Positions 32,963 to 46,020 are shown, numbered from the stretch's first letter. The stretch is 64,000 nucleotides of DNA from Mangifera indica (GCF_011075055.1 NW_025401104.1:434001-498000); one strand, 5' to 3'. Notes: generated by a model from the sequence alone, not told the origin. Translations and numbers: made by a program.

Positions 32963-34503
32963 GGGATATTGAATTTTTTTACCCTTTTTTTTTTAAATCG
33001 TGTATACAGATATGTCACTCATCCCAAAGTCTAAACAAAAATACCACAATAGTAATTCATTTCCCTAAAATACCCCGTTAATGTAACTCATGCAGAAAAA
33101 AAAGAGTATACCATCTCTCTCTTTGTCCTTAACCCTCCAGTAAATGACGAAATCTCTATAATATGAAAAAAAATTCTTCAACAAAGAAAACACCTATGAT
33201 TGAACAATATAACTCGTGGGAAAGCCATTATAAATAATTCAACTTTGACACAAGGAAGGGAGAGATGAAAATTGTCAAATTTATTTAGAGAATTAACTTC
33301 TGTTGTAAAGATTTCACTGTAAAATCATCTACATTCAAGTCAGTCTTGATTCAAGCTCATATGTTAATGTGTTTTTTTTATGAACAATTGAAAATCAAAT
33401 AATGCGTGGTAGATTCATGTTTATGACTTCATATGAAATATAATTTTGTTATGATTTTATGTTGATAGACTGTTTAATATTGTGATTTCATATTGTTTTA
33501 TTGTTTAAAATTGTTATAATATTGTTTAATATTATATTGATAGTTAAAAAATATAAAAATTCAGGTTTAGATAAAAATCAGATGAAGAACAGGTTGGCAT
33601 TAACGCCAACCTCCTGAATTTTATTTTTATGTCTATTTAAACATAGTTTTTATTCCTCTCAATTCTTTTGTCCATCATCTTGTGTTTAGAAAGTGGTGGC
33701 GGAGTTCCTAGGTTGGTGGATTTATCCTTTATGCCTTGGTTATGCTTATGTTCCAATTTGATGCCATTTCAATCTGTGTACTGTTTTCTTTATCTTAGCA
33801 GAAAGTTACATAAAAATTACAAGATTACCGCTACCATCTTTTTCCATTTTTGATTGTCTTGCCTTGATCATAATTTATACATCATTTGATGATATGATAG
33901 TTTAATGTGTTATAAATATATGTGTATGAAGCTTGGTTGCATTGGTTTGCATTTAAGGCCTAATTTGAAGAAATTGTAAAGTAATGCAATTTGGAGTGAA
34001 TAATATTTTCCAGCTCACTCCTTTTGGATTTATTGCTCATGCATGGTGTTATGCATCATTTTGGTACAAGAGCATTGGTTGTTTGTGCAAGCTAATTGTG
34101 ATATTTTTCATTTTAGAGTTATTTTTTTCCGAAAGATACTGTTCACCACTGAGTACTGTTTACAACACATAAATTTTGCCTAAACACAGGTGTTTTTATG
34201 TTTTTAGGTTTATTTTTAGTCAAGATGGAAAAAGCTATATTTAAGATTCTTTATGGAGAGCAATGGATTGAAGGTGATGATAATGTGACAAGATATGTTG
34301 ACAAGAATAAGAGAAGGATGTGTGTTAACACAAGTATTGATTTTGAAGGATTCATTGCGAGAACAAGTTATAGTCTAAGACTCAATCGAAGACAATCAAA
34401 TATGCACATATTTACCCTAGGTGATGAGGGTCTAATGGATATGGTAGACGATGATGATCTGAAGTTATTCATGGTTAAAGCAAGAAGTTTACGAGGATCA
34501 TAA
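32963..34503 (+). mobile_element. 5' part of a Mutator-like element
   Basis: Starts GGGATATTGAATTTTTTTACCC, a start typical of plant Mutator-like terminal repeats, and leads through a leader to the N-terminal part of a transposase (34225-34503). No matching right terminus is present. The copy ends at 34503 by a deletion that joins ggatca to the sequence before the MITE. The same fragment stands downstream of every peptide copy from B to F. Confidence 0.45.
34225..34503 (+). pseudogene. Mutator-like transposase N-terminal fragment (unit 1)
   Basis: ATG at 34225 follows an acceptor-like tttttag. The 92-codon frame reads MEKAIFKILYGEQWIEG, later SYSLRLNR, MHIFTLGDEGLMDMVDDDDL and KLFMVKARS. This is the PB1-like layout seen at the N-terminus of plant MURA-type transposases: a strand pair, then an acidic DDDDL stretch before the end. 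The stop comes right at the deletion point (cgaggatcataa). The acidic linker and the catalytic domain are missing. The assignment rests on general pattern, not on catalytic residues. Confidence 0.5.
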
Positions 34504-34544
34504 TTATACAAAATGACTATTATGCACTTGAGAGATACACATAA

Positions 34545-35032
34545 GGGGGCGTTTGGTTTGGGTAATGTTTTATTACCAAATTGGGGAGATAACCTTGAAG
34601 ATAGATTACTGAGAAAATTATTGGGTGTAAATTATCACTATGTTTCATAAAATTTGGTAAAAATAGATGACATAAAAATTAATGTGTTTGGTTAACAGTA
34701 ATAAAAAAATACTAGTAAATTATTTTACTTAAATGCCTTTGAATATAAATATTTTTTTATTATTTGTTATATTAATTAAAAATAAATTTATTTTTGTCTT
34801 AAAAATTAATAAATAATAATATTATTATAATAAAATGAAGATTAACTTAGTAATATTTTAATACCTAGGGTAGAGGTGGTAATCAGATTACCACATATAT
34901 TACTTGTCATGTCAGTATTGGTAATAGAAACTTACTGTAATCTTTTATTACTAACAAATCAAACGAGATAATGCAAGTAATAAAATAAAGATTACCAAGG
35001 TAATCTTTAAAACACTCTAACCAAACGACCCC
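34545..35032. mobile_element. PIF/Harbinger-type MITE, unit 1/2 boundary
   Basis: 488 bp, flanked by TAA on both sides (34542-34544, 35033-35035). The left end is GGGGGCGTTTGGTTTGG; the right end complemented is GGGGTCGTTTGGTTAGAG. The TAA duplication and GGGG-GTTTGGTT ends fit Tourist/Harbinger MITEs. The empty site survives at about 28955-28965 (acacataagtgttacaagag), which proves the boundaries. Confidence 0.8.
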
Positions 35033-37236
35033 TAAGTGTCGCAAGAGATGAGCTAAAACACCAATGAGCAGACGACTATCAACATCAAAGTACAAAGAAG
35101 ATGATATGCAAGTAAGGGATTTTAACTAGGAGTCTTAATTAAAAAAGATAGAATGCATAACTTAAAGTTGCTGAAGCGGAAACACCTTTCAAAACATGTA
35201 ATGCTTCTCAGATTTTTTATTAATTTTTTAAACGAACCTGAAAGTTTCTAAAACCAATTTACAAAACGATATCGTTTTACCTATTATCTAGGTAAATCGA
35301 CATTTTTAATGAGCTACAAACTCAAACAATGCATTCAAGCCATCGATTTGAGTCATAATTCAAATCGAACTTTTTTTATTCGAGTCAATCTCAAGCAAAC
35401 CTTAATTTCAACTCGACAAATTTTAGCTTAATTCTAGGTAGATTATTTTTTATTCAAGTTAAACTCGAGCAGAGAAATGTTTAGGGCCAGTTCGGTTCAT
35501 GTCCATCTCTAGTCTTTTATATATCAATAAGACCAATAACGACCGATTTTTAAGTTTTATAGTAAGAAATTTAAAATTTTGTTATTGAAAGTATAAATTC
35601 GTTTAGTTTTAACAAGAATATACATAATTAGTCGTTAAAATTATAAATATAGTATTTATAACCACAGAATATTTATCATCTCATTAATTTTTTCTCACTA
35701 AAGGCCCCCTATAGTTAGTAAATACAAGTATGAGAATTATACGGGTATGATACAGTGAATAATAAAAAATATGTTTGTAAGAAAATAGTCATAAAACTCG
35801 GATATGGGAAAAATTTGTATATAAAGTATTTAATTAGTTATTAAAGCTAATGTAACATAATACATAATATTCAATCATTGCAAAATTAGGCGAATATACA
35901 ACAAGATTAATGAATGATTGATGCCTCAAATCAACTCATATATTGAACATTAAAAGAATTTTAAACATGACGAAACTATAAACAACAAAGGAAAAGACAA
36001 TGAAAGTTTACATATTCGAAGAATAACGAAGATGAAAAATTGAGCTAGACAAAATAAAAAAATCAATCTAGTGTAAAAAGAATTATGTGAAAAAATGTTT
36101 ACTACTGTTATAAACATGAACTTGATGTGATGAATAGAAAGGCTAGAAATTTGAAAAAAAAAAATCGGTTTTTTTAAATGACAATATGGTAATTAGTTGA
36201 AAATTAAAAAATATTTTCATACTTTAGACTTAGGTATCAAAACGATGTGTTTAATAATAAAATATTCATTCAACACAGAAACCTGCAAAATACATGTTTA
36301 ATAATATGCGAATTAAATGTGTTTTTTACTAACCACCACCCTACCCTTTTTTTTTTTGTGGTGACTAAAAAAGAAAACCTTATACATGGTAATTAAAATT
36401 TTATAATAAAAGGGCCATTTTCACTAACGTGTTAGAGGGAAATTGAAAACTTTCCATTAACAAGTTTTTATATACGAGGGGAAACGAAATTCATTTATAA
36501 GAACTAATAAAAATTTATTCTATTTTCCAAGGGAAATTTCCCAGATGCGTGTACACATCATGCAAGGAATTCATATATGATGAATTCTTTATGGTCATTA
36601 TCGTGAACAATATGCAAATAGAGAACTATTCTCTGCCCTATTGACAAGTTTTAGTGTTTATCTTTTCACTGAATTTTCACATATTTATTTGGTGGCGTTT
36701 AATTCCACCAGTATTATTGAATTTTAAACATGTTGATTTGTACTGTGGTCTCTTTGTAGTATAAAGAAATCTGTATTATGAGTTACACAAGAACGGAAAT
36801 TTTTCGAAAAGAAAATGCAGAACACTGATGCATATATACCTCTTGTAGTACTTGAAGTTCCTCACAGCAGACTCTCGGATTTCTAATTTTTTTTTTAACT
36901 CTGTCTCACTTTACACAATTTATATTCTAATTGTAGACGAAGAAAAAGATGTTAAAACTGGTAAGGCAGTAGGACAACTCAAAGATTAGGGCAGAAAAAT
37001 ATCAAGATAGGTCATATAAAAATTTGAGGAAGGAATAATTGAATGGCAGTGGACAAAATTGTGGCTTAGTAGTTGCATCAAACACCAACATTTTGTGATC
37101 CACAAACGACATTGTTTTCTTAGTTAGAATTAAAAAAAATAAAGTTATGCCAGATACTCAACAATTTATGGGTCAGTTTTGATTTCTTAGAGAGAGGAAT
37201 CAAAATTAGACCAAGACTGTGTTGGTTCTCCCAAAA

Positions 37237-37651
37237 GTTTGCGGAAGCAGCAAAAACCAGTGAGTCAATCTTCTATATATATTTCTCTTCAAACTCATAT
37301 ATTTTCTTTAATTAGTTCATTAATTTAAAACAATGGATTTGTACATTGTGAGTGAGTCTACGCTTACGCTTGTTGGAATCTCCACAAACAAGTGAGCCCA
37401 TTTGTTTATATTAATTTCCATCAATTAATATCTCTTTGTATAAAATAAATTCATGTGTATATTCATAATTATGCAAGATAAATGATTCAACTGATAACAA
37501 AGCAATAATTTTGATAATTTTTGTAGAAGAGAAGACGGCAACAGCAAATGGCCGCATGATTAATAGAATGAATTACTCTATTAAAGTTGGTGTTATAGGA
37601 AGCCCCTCACCACCTAACAATCACGGTCTCGGTGCTATCAATAACCCGTAA
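37237..37651 (+). pseudogene. Peptide gene copy C, promoter and signal peptide deleted
   Basis: The upstream sequence ttggttctcccaaaa is joined directly to gtttgcggaagcagcaaaaacca, so the TATA box, ATG and most of the signal peptide (the equivalent of 31127-31698 in copy B) are gone. The exon-1 remnant ends at 37259 with an intact donor. Exon 2 (37527-37651) is still open and keeps GSPSPP, but has NGRM for HGHM and NNH for DNH. It cannot be expressed as a secreted product. Copy F has the same join. Confidence 0.8.
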
Positions 37652-38476
37652 CAAAGTGATGCATGAGGTGGCGAGTTGCTCAATCGATCAGCTTTTGTTA
37701 TTAAAATAAGTGTTTCCTTGTATTCGGTTCATCATGTGTGCTATTTCTATCTACATACAAATATCATACATAATGTCTTCGTATTTTTCTTAATTAATAT
37801 CAGTCGTCTTCTTTAGTTTATAGCCAATTCATGTAATATCTATGGTTTCACATTTTCCTCTTATCATAAGAATCAATTCAGAAGAAAATCTATATTGTTA
37901 GATCTGGGTATTTTTTCTCTATAAAGTATCATGTATGAGGTTTATTGACAAGACTACTTTTTCATGATTATGTTTCGATGGTTAAATTTAAAAGTAATGA
38001 CAATATTGTATTCATTCAAAGAATGGAAGATCCAAATTTAATTCCACGATACAAAACCTTTCAAAGAAAGATGATTTAAAGATATTTTGAAAAACTATCA
38101 TTCTATATAAATGTTTTTAAATTTAATTCTAAGATATTTAAATTTAATTCTGCCATACAAAACCATTCAAAGAAAGACGAGCGAAAGTTTGTCTTTCCAT
38201 AGTTAATAACCAATTCAAAGATATTTTTGTTAGAGGATGTACTCAGGCCTGAAAGATAGATAAGATTCTAAGGAAGGTGTAAGAAGATGTCTATATAGGA
38301 AGTTTTTCAGATATTTGAAAGCTATGATAAGAGTGTTTCTAAAACTTTGAAGCTCTTTTATAACCTACCCTGATTGTATTCTTTATTCTTGATGTCTCAT
38401 CAAACTTCATGGAAAAAATTTTCTGAGGTGTCAAATCTATTCAAGGGGCTCCATCTACAACAATATAATAACAAAT

Positions 38477-39497
38477 GGGATATTGAATTTTTTTACCCTT
38501 TTTTTAATCGTGTATACAGATATGTCATTCATCTAAAACCCTAAACAAAAATACCATAATAGTAATTCATTTTCCTTAAATACCCTGTTAATGTAACTTA
38601 TGCAGAAAAAAAGAATATTATCTCTCTCTTTGTCCTTAACCTTCCAGTAAGGGATGAAATCCCTGTAGCAAGAAAAAAATTTCTTCAACAGAGATTACAC
38701 CTGTGATTGAACAATAAAACCTATGGGAAAGCCATTATAAATAATTCAACTTTGACATAAGGAAGGGAGAGACGAAAATTGTCAATTTACTTAGGGAATT
38801 AACATCTTTTGCAAAGATTTCTCAGCAAAATCATTCACATTCAAGTCAGTCTTGATTCAAGCTCATATTTTCATGTGTTTTTTTAATGAACATTTGAAAA
38901 TCAGATAATGTATGGTAGATTCATGTTTATGACTTCATGTGAAATATAATTTTGTTATGATTTTATATTATTAGACTATTTAATATTGTGATTTCATGTT
39001 GTTTTATTGTTTAAAGTTGTTATAATGTTGTTTAATATTGCATTGACGGTTAAAAAATGTAAAAATTCAGGTCTAGATAAAAATCAGATGAAGAAGTGGT
39101 TGGTATTAACGCCTACCCATTGAATTTTTTTTTTTTATGTCTATTTAAACATAGTTTATATTCCTCTCAATTCCTTTATCCATCCTCTTGTTTAGGAAGT
39201 GGTGGTAGAGTTCCTAGGTTGGTGGATTTATCCTTTATGCCTTGATTATGCTTATGTTCCAATTTGATGTCATTTCAATCTGTGTACTGTTTTCTTTATC
39301 TTAGTAGGGAGCTGTATAAAAATTACAAAATTGCCACTTTCAATTTCATCCATTTTTTATTGCCTTGCCTTGATCATAATTTGTACATCATTTGATGATA
39401 TGATAGTTTAATGTGTTATAAATATATGTGTATGACGCTTGGCTACATTGGTTTGCATTTGAGGCCTAATTTGAAGAAACTGTAAAGTAGTGCAATC
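38477..39497 (+). mobile_element. Mutator-like 5' fragment, unit 2 (no transposase part)
   Basis: Begins GGGATATTGAATTTTTTTACCC as in unit 1 and is cut at 39497, before the transposase start. Confidence 0.4.
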
Positions 39498-41475
39498 TTG
39501 TAATATCAATGGTTTCACAGTTTTCTCTAATCATAAGAATTGATTTAGAAGAAAATTTATATGGTTAGATTAGGGTTTTTTTATCTCTATAAAGTTTATT
39601 GACAAGACTGTGTTTTCACTATTAAGTTTTAATAGTTAAATTAATAAGTAGAGACAATATTGTATTCATTCGAAGAATGGAGAATCCAAATTTAATTCGG
39701 CTGTATAACACCTTTCAAAGAAAGAAGAGACAATGATATTTTGAAAAACTATCATTTTGTAAATATATTTTTTAATTTAATTCAAAGATATTTAAATTTA
39801 ATTCGGCCATACAAAATCTTTCAAAGAAGGATGAGAGAAAGATTGTTTTTTTACTGTCTATAGCCAATTCAAAGATATTTTAATTAGATGATATACTCAA
39901 GCCTCAAAGACAAAGATGAGATTCTAGAAAAGATGTCTGAATGTGTTTAGATAAGAAGTTTTTTGGATACTAGACTGCTATGATAAGAGCGTTTCTAAAA
40001 CTTTGAAGCGCTTTTATAACACCACCTTGATTGTATTATTTATCGTTGATGCCTCATCAAACTTCATGCAATTAATTTTCTTAGGTGTCAAATCCCTCCT
40101 AGGGGTTCCATCTACAATATTATAATAATAAATAGACTTGTTATAACTACTTTGACTATTGACTCAATATTTTCATCTAATAAACTAGTAGGAAAATACA
40201 CTTGTATATATCAACAATAGGCATCGCATTGGCTTCCTTGGCAACTCAAACCCCAAATTTGACTATGCCATAAACTTTTATTTTTGAAAATAGTTCTAGT
40301 TTAAGCATTTTAGTTTCATGTTTATGTCTATCTAATGGGAACTATTTTACTAATTCAAATATCAAACAAGACCTCTTAAAGTATTTATATTTTGTAAATG
40401 GGTTTAACAAATCACGAACTTTTGTTATAATAAAATTATGCATACATATTTTAATACACAATTTAGATATACAAATAATGTGTCATTATATGATTTGATA
40501 ATTATAAATCAAAGATAAAGTAATAGTCAATTACATAGTGACATATTGTCTATATACTTAAATTATATACCAAAAATATATACACATAATATTATTTTTT
40601 TTATTATAATAACATTTTTCAGTTTGATTTTCCACAATATTGTGGTCACATATTTTGCATTATGTGATCATATTCCTATAAGGAATTTGTATCTTTTGGA
40701 TATATCATTCTCTGTATCTATTGATATGGTACCATTTTGATCTTAATTTTTTTATATTATACTATCTTTTGATAAATAATTATTATAATCATTATCTTTT
40801 GATATGATTAGGCACGTTGATTGGGTCAAGCAAGCTTGAAACTTAATTGTTCAACTTATAAGAAAATCCTCTTTGGAAAGAATAGAATTTGGGTCTTCGG
40901 CTTACCTAAACAAAAAAATTTATTCATTAATTTCTCAAGCTTAGGCTTGAACAAAGGTTGCTCAAGCCTAAGCCCTGTAAGACCCCAAAAATATAGTGTT
41001 AACTTATGTTGATGTTGTGTTTAAATAGTATTTGTTAATTTGTTTCACGTTTGAATTGGAATAAGTTTAAAATAAGCTTAAATATTAAATACAAAGTTAC
41101 TCAATCAAAGTAGGTGAACGTAGAGCCACAATCAAACAAAGTATTGATTGGTTCAAGCTCTACTCAATCACATTTAGGTCTAACTAGAGCTTGGAAGTTT
41201 TTGACTCGAGCTCTAACTTACCATTAAACTTCAAAACTAACTCAACTAGACAAATTATTGTTAAACTTCAAAAATAATATATTTATCAATAACATTTAAA
41301 ATCATGGTGTAAGATTTTTGTGGTGTAAATACAATATTTTCAACTTCTAAAGGTGTATTGATATTTTATTTTAGCCGAGTCGTAAGCTCGCAAACTCATT
41401 CAGCTACGCAATAACAAGCTCAAGCTTGAACTTAGCTCAATAATAATTTACCCAAGTCCCATGTAGCTCAACTCG
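39498..41475 (+). repeat. Near-identical 2-kb repeat, left copy (paired with about 53560-55548)
   Basis: Starts ttgtaatatcaatggtttca inside what is the 3' flank of gene E in the right copy and ends at cccaagtcccatgtagctca. Only scattered single differences are visible over 2 kb, making this the most recent duplication seen by eye. It holds no recognisable gene; the short ORFs in it (40546-40740, 40821-41012) show no family features. Confidence 0.8.
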
Positions 41476-44400
41476 TTCATAACCCTATCCAAACCCGTAT
41501 CGTTATAAAATTTCTAACCATAATTTAATTAAATGTAACATAAAATGCATTAAAATTTTATAAACAAAAAAAAATCAGCAAACTTTGTTTCCACTCTTAA
41601 TAATTGAATTATGTATTATATCGTATATCAAAAATCTAATTTTTATACTATATATTGCATATCATATCATATTATAACATATATTTTTTTAAAATAATAA
41701 TAATAAAATAGTAAAACAATCGATTAATATATCATCATCTTAGAAAATATTAAAAGCATCACTAAAATTTTATAATTTCTCATATACACCCTTATTACAT
41801 CAGTATTTTTCTAAAAAAGTATATCAACCTATATTGATGAGATATATTGTATTGTACAATATATTCATCGTACTATGCTAATTTTCGACACATATTAGAA
41901 TATGTATAATTTTTTACATGTTTTGTATCTATCATATACAAATAATTATGGATACATTATTAAGCTCTCTGTATAGAATGACTAAATTACCTTGCATCAT
42001 TTAACAAAATTTAACCACCTTGTTTGATCTTTGGGATTAAAATGACCTCTTTCCTGATTTTACTGGACGAGGAGGGCTATAAATTTCTTCAAACAAAGGG
42101 GGGAAAATTTACTAAGGCCAAATGACTATTTCTTGCCCAAAATAATTTTCACATTTTAAGTTTTAAATAGTAAAATTCTCACCCATCATTTATTTACGAT
42201 AGTAAATTCTATTTTATTTTACTAAAAATTGATTATTTCACCTTTTAATTAAAATTACAAAAATCACATTAACACTTATTTAAATACCAAATTATTAAAA
42301 TAAACTTATTAATTTAAATATTTATTTAATAGACTCTTAAAATTATTAAAACTCTAACTAATTTTAAAATATTTTTTTTGTTTAATTTTTTTAAAATATA
42401 ATTATTATTTTTAAAATTATTTGAAAAATATTAAAATTTTAAAATACTTTTGAACTTTTTCTGATTTTAAAAATTCTTAAAAATTTTACATAACACCTAT
42501 AATATTCTCTTGTTCCCAGTTTTCATCGACAAAATTCTCAAACTAAACCAACAAAAATGCTGCAAATTCGCTCCATTTTAACTTCTCAACGAAGCTTAAG
42601 ACGGTCCAAATTATTCCCATTTCATTCTTCCCGTTTGTGTTATTCAGCGGCTGCAGTTGAATCTGAGAGAACTATCAGAGAAGGCCCTAGACACGACTGG
42701 TCCAAAGATGAGATCAAGTCCATTTACGACTCTCCTGTTCTCGATCTCCTCTTCCATGGAGTTAGTTTCAACTATTAATCTCTTGTTTGCAGCTTTAGTT
42801 TTTGTGGGTTATGTTTAGAATTGTGTTTTGATAGTTTAGTTTCTTGTTTGGAAGTCCGTTATTTATCTGTGTGCTAATCTTTTTATTGGTTTCTGAGATT
42901 GTGTAGACTTCTCAGTGTGATAATTATGGTTAATTGGTAAAGTTAATTTTGGTTGTGGGTGTTTATATGCGAGAGCCCTTGGACCCTCTAGAAAAATTAA
43001 TCAATAGGAAGGAAAATCCATGGACTGACACATTGTCTCCACGTGTATGAACGGCAAATTAGCTCCAAAAAGGCCTACGGTATCGAGGGTTACTGGTCTC
43101 TTGAATCCACCCAATAGACCCTTAAGTCGCCTAATTGTTAAGAGTCAAGTGGTAGCTTAATGAGTTTGGTGTTCTGTGCAAGATTTTTCTAGTTTGCTTA
43201 AAATGTTTCTTGTTTGATGATGTGACTTCCAATGCAACAGTGGTTATAAAATTCTTGAGTTAATTGGAGGCTGTTTCTGATTTTAGGCTCAAGTTCACAG
43301 AGACGCTCATAACTTCAGGGAGGTGCAGCAGTGCACTCTTCTCTCTATCAAGACCGGTGGCTGTAGTGAGGATTGTTCGTATTGTCCTCAATCCTCAAGA
43401 TACAACACTGGAGTAAAAGCACAAAAGCTAATGACTAAGGAAACTGTGATGCAGGCAGCACAGAAAGTAAGAAGTTTATTTTACTACTTTTTATCACACT
43501 ATTTAATATAATTGATTGATGTTATTCTATGTTGTATTGAGTCACTCTTTGTGTCCCAGCTGCGTTGCTAAGAGATCTTGAATTAAGGTGTCAGCACGTA
43601 TTATGTTTTTTTTCCCCTCACAGTGATAATTATTTGCTATCTTGGTTACTTACAGTATCAATTAAGAGAGATTACTTTTTTTAATTAGTCAATGGAGTTC
43701 AGTGAAAGAGCAATTTAATCATTCCAGTTCTACTCTAACATAAACAATCTGTGTAAGTTTTGAACAAATTGATCAAATGAATATTTTTCTGAAAAATGAC
43801 TCTGATTGGTTTGTTATAGTCTCAAGTTAGTTTTTATTTCAAATATCTATGGACTATTGGTAAATTCATATTGTATTACATGTAACACAATGCTATAACC
43901 ATGGTGTCATATTTTTATGCAATGCTATAACTATGGTGTCAACATCTTTATTTCTTTTATTAGGCAAAGGAGGCTGGCAGTACACGTTTTTGTATGGGTG
44001 CTGCATGGAGAGACACAATAGGGAGGAAGACCAATTTCAACAACATCCTTGAATATGTGAAAGAAATAAGGTAACAAGTCAACATTTAAGAAAAAATTAT
44101 TTTGGTAAAAGAAGAAGTTGAGATCTGGTTGTACTTGAATACCTTTTTTAACATAAATGAGTTCATTATACCATACTGTGGAGACACATTACCACAAATT
44201 TATCAAACGAGTGAGCAGGTTGTATTCATACCATATGAGTTCTCTTTTCTTCTTATTGTCATATTTGTTTATGTTTATTTTCTTCTTGTCTTGGAACTAT
44301 TTGGAAAGGACTTCTGATCATAAGGTAAAGCCATGTGTTGAGGAAAATTTCACTATGTTAATAATAAAAAAGAGCTAAAAAATATTGCCAAGTATTTCCA

Positions 44401-45370
44401 GTCAATTTATAACATATGCTCTGCAGCTGTTAATCCTTTCTGTTCAGCAAATGTCTGTGGGCTGGCACCGCTGATTTATATTTACTGCATTTTCAATTGA
44501 GTTTTTTATGTCAATTTTGTTGATCATGATTTTTTTTTTTTTCCTTCCCAAATTGAAAGGACTATAATGCACAGATGTCCTTTCGATTTTTTTGGTGCTG
44601 TGAAATTCTGACATTTCAATTAACCTGTGTTAGGGTTTCTATTTTGTTCATCTAATGGAAAATCTGTCTTCTGAATCTGCCATGTACCAGGGAAATGGGG
44701 ATGGAGGTATGCTGTACATTAGGCATGCTGGAGAAGCAGCAGGCTTTAGAACTCAAGAAAGCAGGCCTTACAGCATATAACCATAACCTTGATACCTCCA
44801 GAGAATATTATCCGAATATTATCACTACAAGAAGTTATGATGAACGCTTGGAAACCCTTAAACATGTCCGTGAAGCTGGGATTAATGTCTGTTCAGGTGA
44901 TTTGGTACTAAAAGTTGAATTTGGTTTTTTCTTAAAATTGGTATGCACAGATTTTTTTATCTGGCTGTATCATCTGGATTGAATAGGGAGAATAGGAAAG
45001 TCCACCAGTGGCAAAAAATGAAAAAGGAAAGATCCATGTTTATGTTGGACAGTCTTGTTTGACTTGCCTGGCAACTTTTTGGACAAAAGGTCCTCGATTA
45101 AAATTATTGGTGCCACACTATTGTATGATAAAATTTCTTATATTCCCTTAATTGGGTTTACATCACTTGCCACTTGATGTAAAAATTAAGAAAATAAACT
45201 TTTTTTTTTTTACTATTTCAAATCAGCCATCATGATGGCTTTCCATGCTGTTTTCCTAACGTGAAAAGATATGATCTGTATCATTAATTTGTTTTTTAAC
45301 AATCGTGTTGAATTGAACATGTGTCATTTGGTACTTTGGCTTATCAATTTCATGTCTTCTGTTTTAACAC
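41275..45370 (+). repeat. Segmental duplication, right copy (paired with 8065-12660)
   Basis: Contains biotin synthase copy 2. It lacks about 0.5 kb directly before exon 1 (9245-9770 in the left copy). The downstream end continues into a fifth exon piece that the left copy does not have. 41.48-42.55 kb is AT-rich and has no gene. Confidence 0.7.
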
Positions 45371-45575
45371 TAGGGTGACTCCTGGAAAACCTCGCTGCTT
45401 TCTTTTTCTTCAATGATAAATTGAATCTTTTCTTTGATAAAGCAAATTTGAATATTGAGGTCACTTTTAAATGTTGTTAACGGGAGGAATAATAGGCCTT
45501 GGAGAGGCAGAGGAAGACCGAGTTGGTTTGTTGCATACTTTGGCAACTCTCCCAACTCATCCAGAGAGTGTTCCC
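42557..45575 (+). pseudogene. BIO2: Biotin synthase copy 2, truncated in exon 5 and joined to peptide copy D
   Basis: Exons: 42557-42760, 43287-43466, 43964-44070, 44691-44896 and a partial fifth, about 45484-45575. Exons 1-4 are open and match biotin synthase well: [27 protein letters not shown] (the radical-SAM CxxxCxxC), [49 protein letters not shown]. Exon 5 reads [19 protein letters not shown] and then THPESVP. Directly after that the DNA becomes exon 1 of a peptide gene, so the C-terminal third of the enzyme is missing. The exon-5 acceptor looks damaged (aacggg before gaggaata, no clean AG). Apart from this, exons 1-4 show no stop, so the breakage may be fairly recent. The proximal promoter equivalent is also absent. 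Confidence 0.85.
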
Positions 45576-46020
45576 TTCAACGATTCTTCCGTTTGCGGAA
45601 GCAGCAAAAACCAGTGAGTCAATCTTCTATATATATTTCTCTTCAAACTCATATATTTTCTTTAATTAGTTCATTAATTTAAAACAATGGATTTGTACAT
45701 TGTGAGTGAGTCTACGCTTACGCTTGTTGGAATCACCACAAACAAGTGAGCCCATTTGTTTATATTAATTTCCATCAATTAATATCTCTTTGTATAAAAT
45801 AAATTCATGTGTATATTCATAATTATGCAAGATAAATGATTCAACTGATAACAAAGCAATAATTTTGATAATTTTTGTAGAAGAGAAGACGGCAGCAGCA
45901 GATGGCCACATGATTAATAGAATGAATTACTCTATTAAAGTCAGTGTTATAGGAAGCCCCTCACCACCTGACAATCACGGTCTCGGTGCTATCAATAACC
46001 CATATCAAAGTGATGCATGA
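45576..46020 (+). pseudogene. Peptide gene copy D, fused behind biotin synthase exon 5
   Basis: The exon-1 remnant (45576-45613, ttcaacgattcttccgtttg onward) lacks promoter, ATG and the front of the signal peptide. Exon 2 (45881-46020) is open. It has DGHM for HGHM and SVIG for GVIG, and keeps GSPSPPDNH and GLGAINNP. The usual TAA is changed to TAT, so the frame runs on for YQSDA to TGA at 46018-46020. Read from biotin synthase across the join, the frame differs from the peptide frame and soon stops, so no in-frame hybrid is made. Confidence 0.75.

Larger units (their letters stand above)
28780..34503 (+). repeat. Tandem unit 1 (carries peptide gene B)
   Basis: Starts with the tail of a Mutator-like fragment (ccaattggcatggcaactga), then the sequence aatgactattatgcccttgagagatacacataagtg. 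This is the uninterrupted version of the site occupied by a MITE in the later units. The upstream block (28.96-31.57 kb), gene B, its 3' flank and a Mutator-like 5' fragment follow. Matching units are at 34.50-39.50, 45.58-52.8, 55.56-62.4 and 62.5-64 kb. 28.96-31.57 kb itself holds no gene; the minus ORF at 29839-30108 is interrupted in other copies. Confidence 0.75.
35033..39497 (+). repeat. Tandem unit 2 (carries broken peptide copy C)
   Basis: Collinear with unit 1 from caagagatgagctaaaacacc onward, with few differences, except for a 0.57-kb deletion at the gene. It ends abruptly at 39497 after gtaaagtagtgcaatc, where unit type switches to the E-type 3' flank. 35.03-37.2 kb has no gene. 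Confidence 0.75.

Noticed and set aside
40821..41012. ORF of 63 codons repeated almost unchanged at 54900-55091
   Set aside because: The two places are within a very recent 2-kb duplication, so conservation carries no weight. There is no recognisable domain and it overlaps LTR-like wording (tgtaagacccc).
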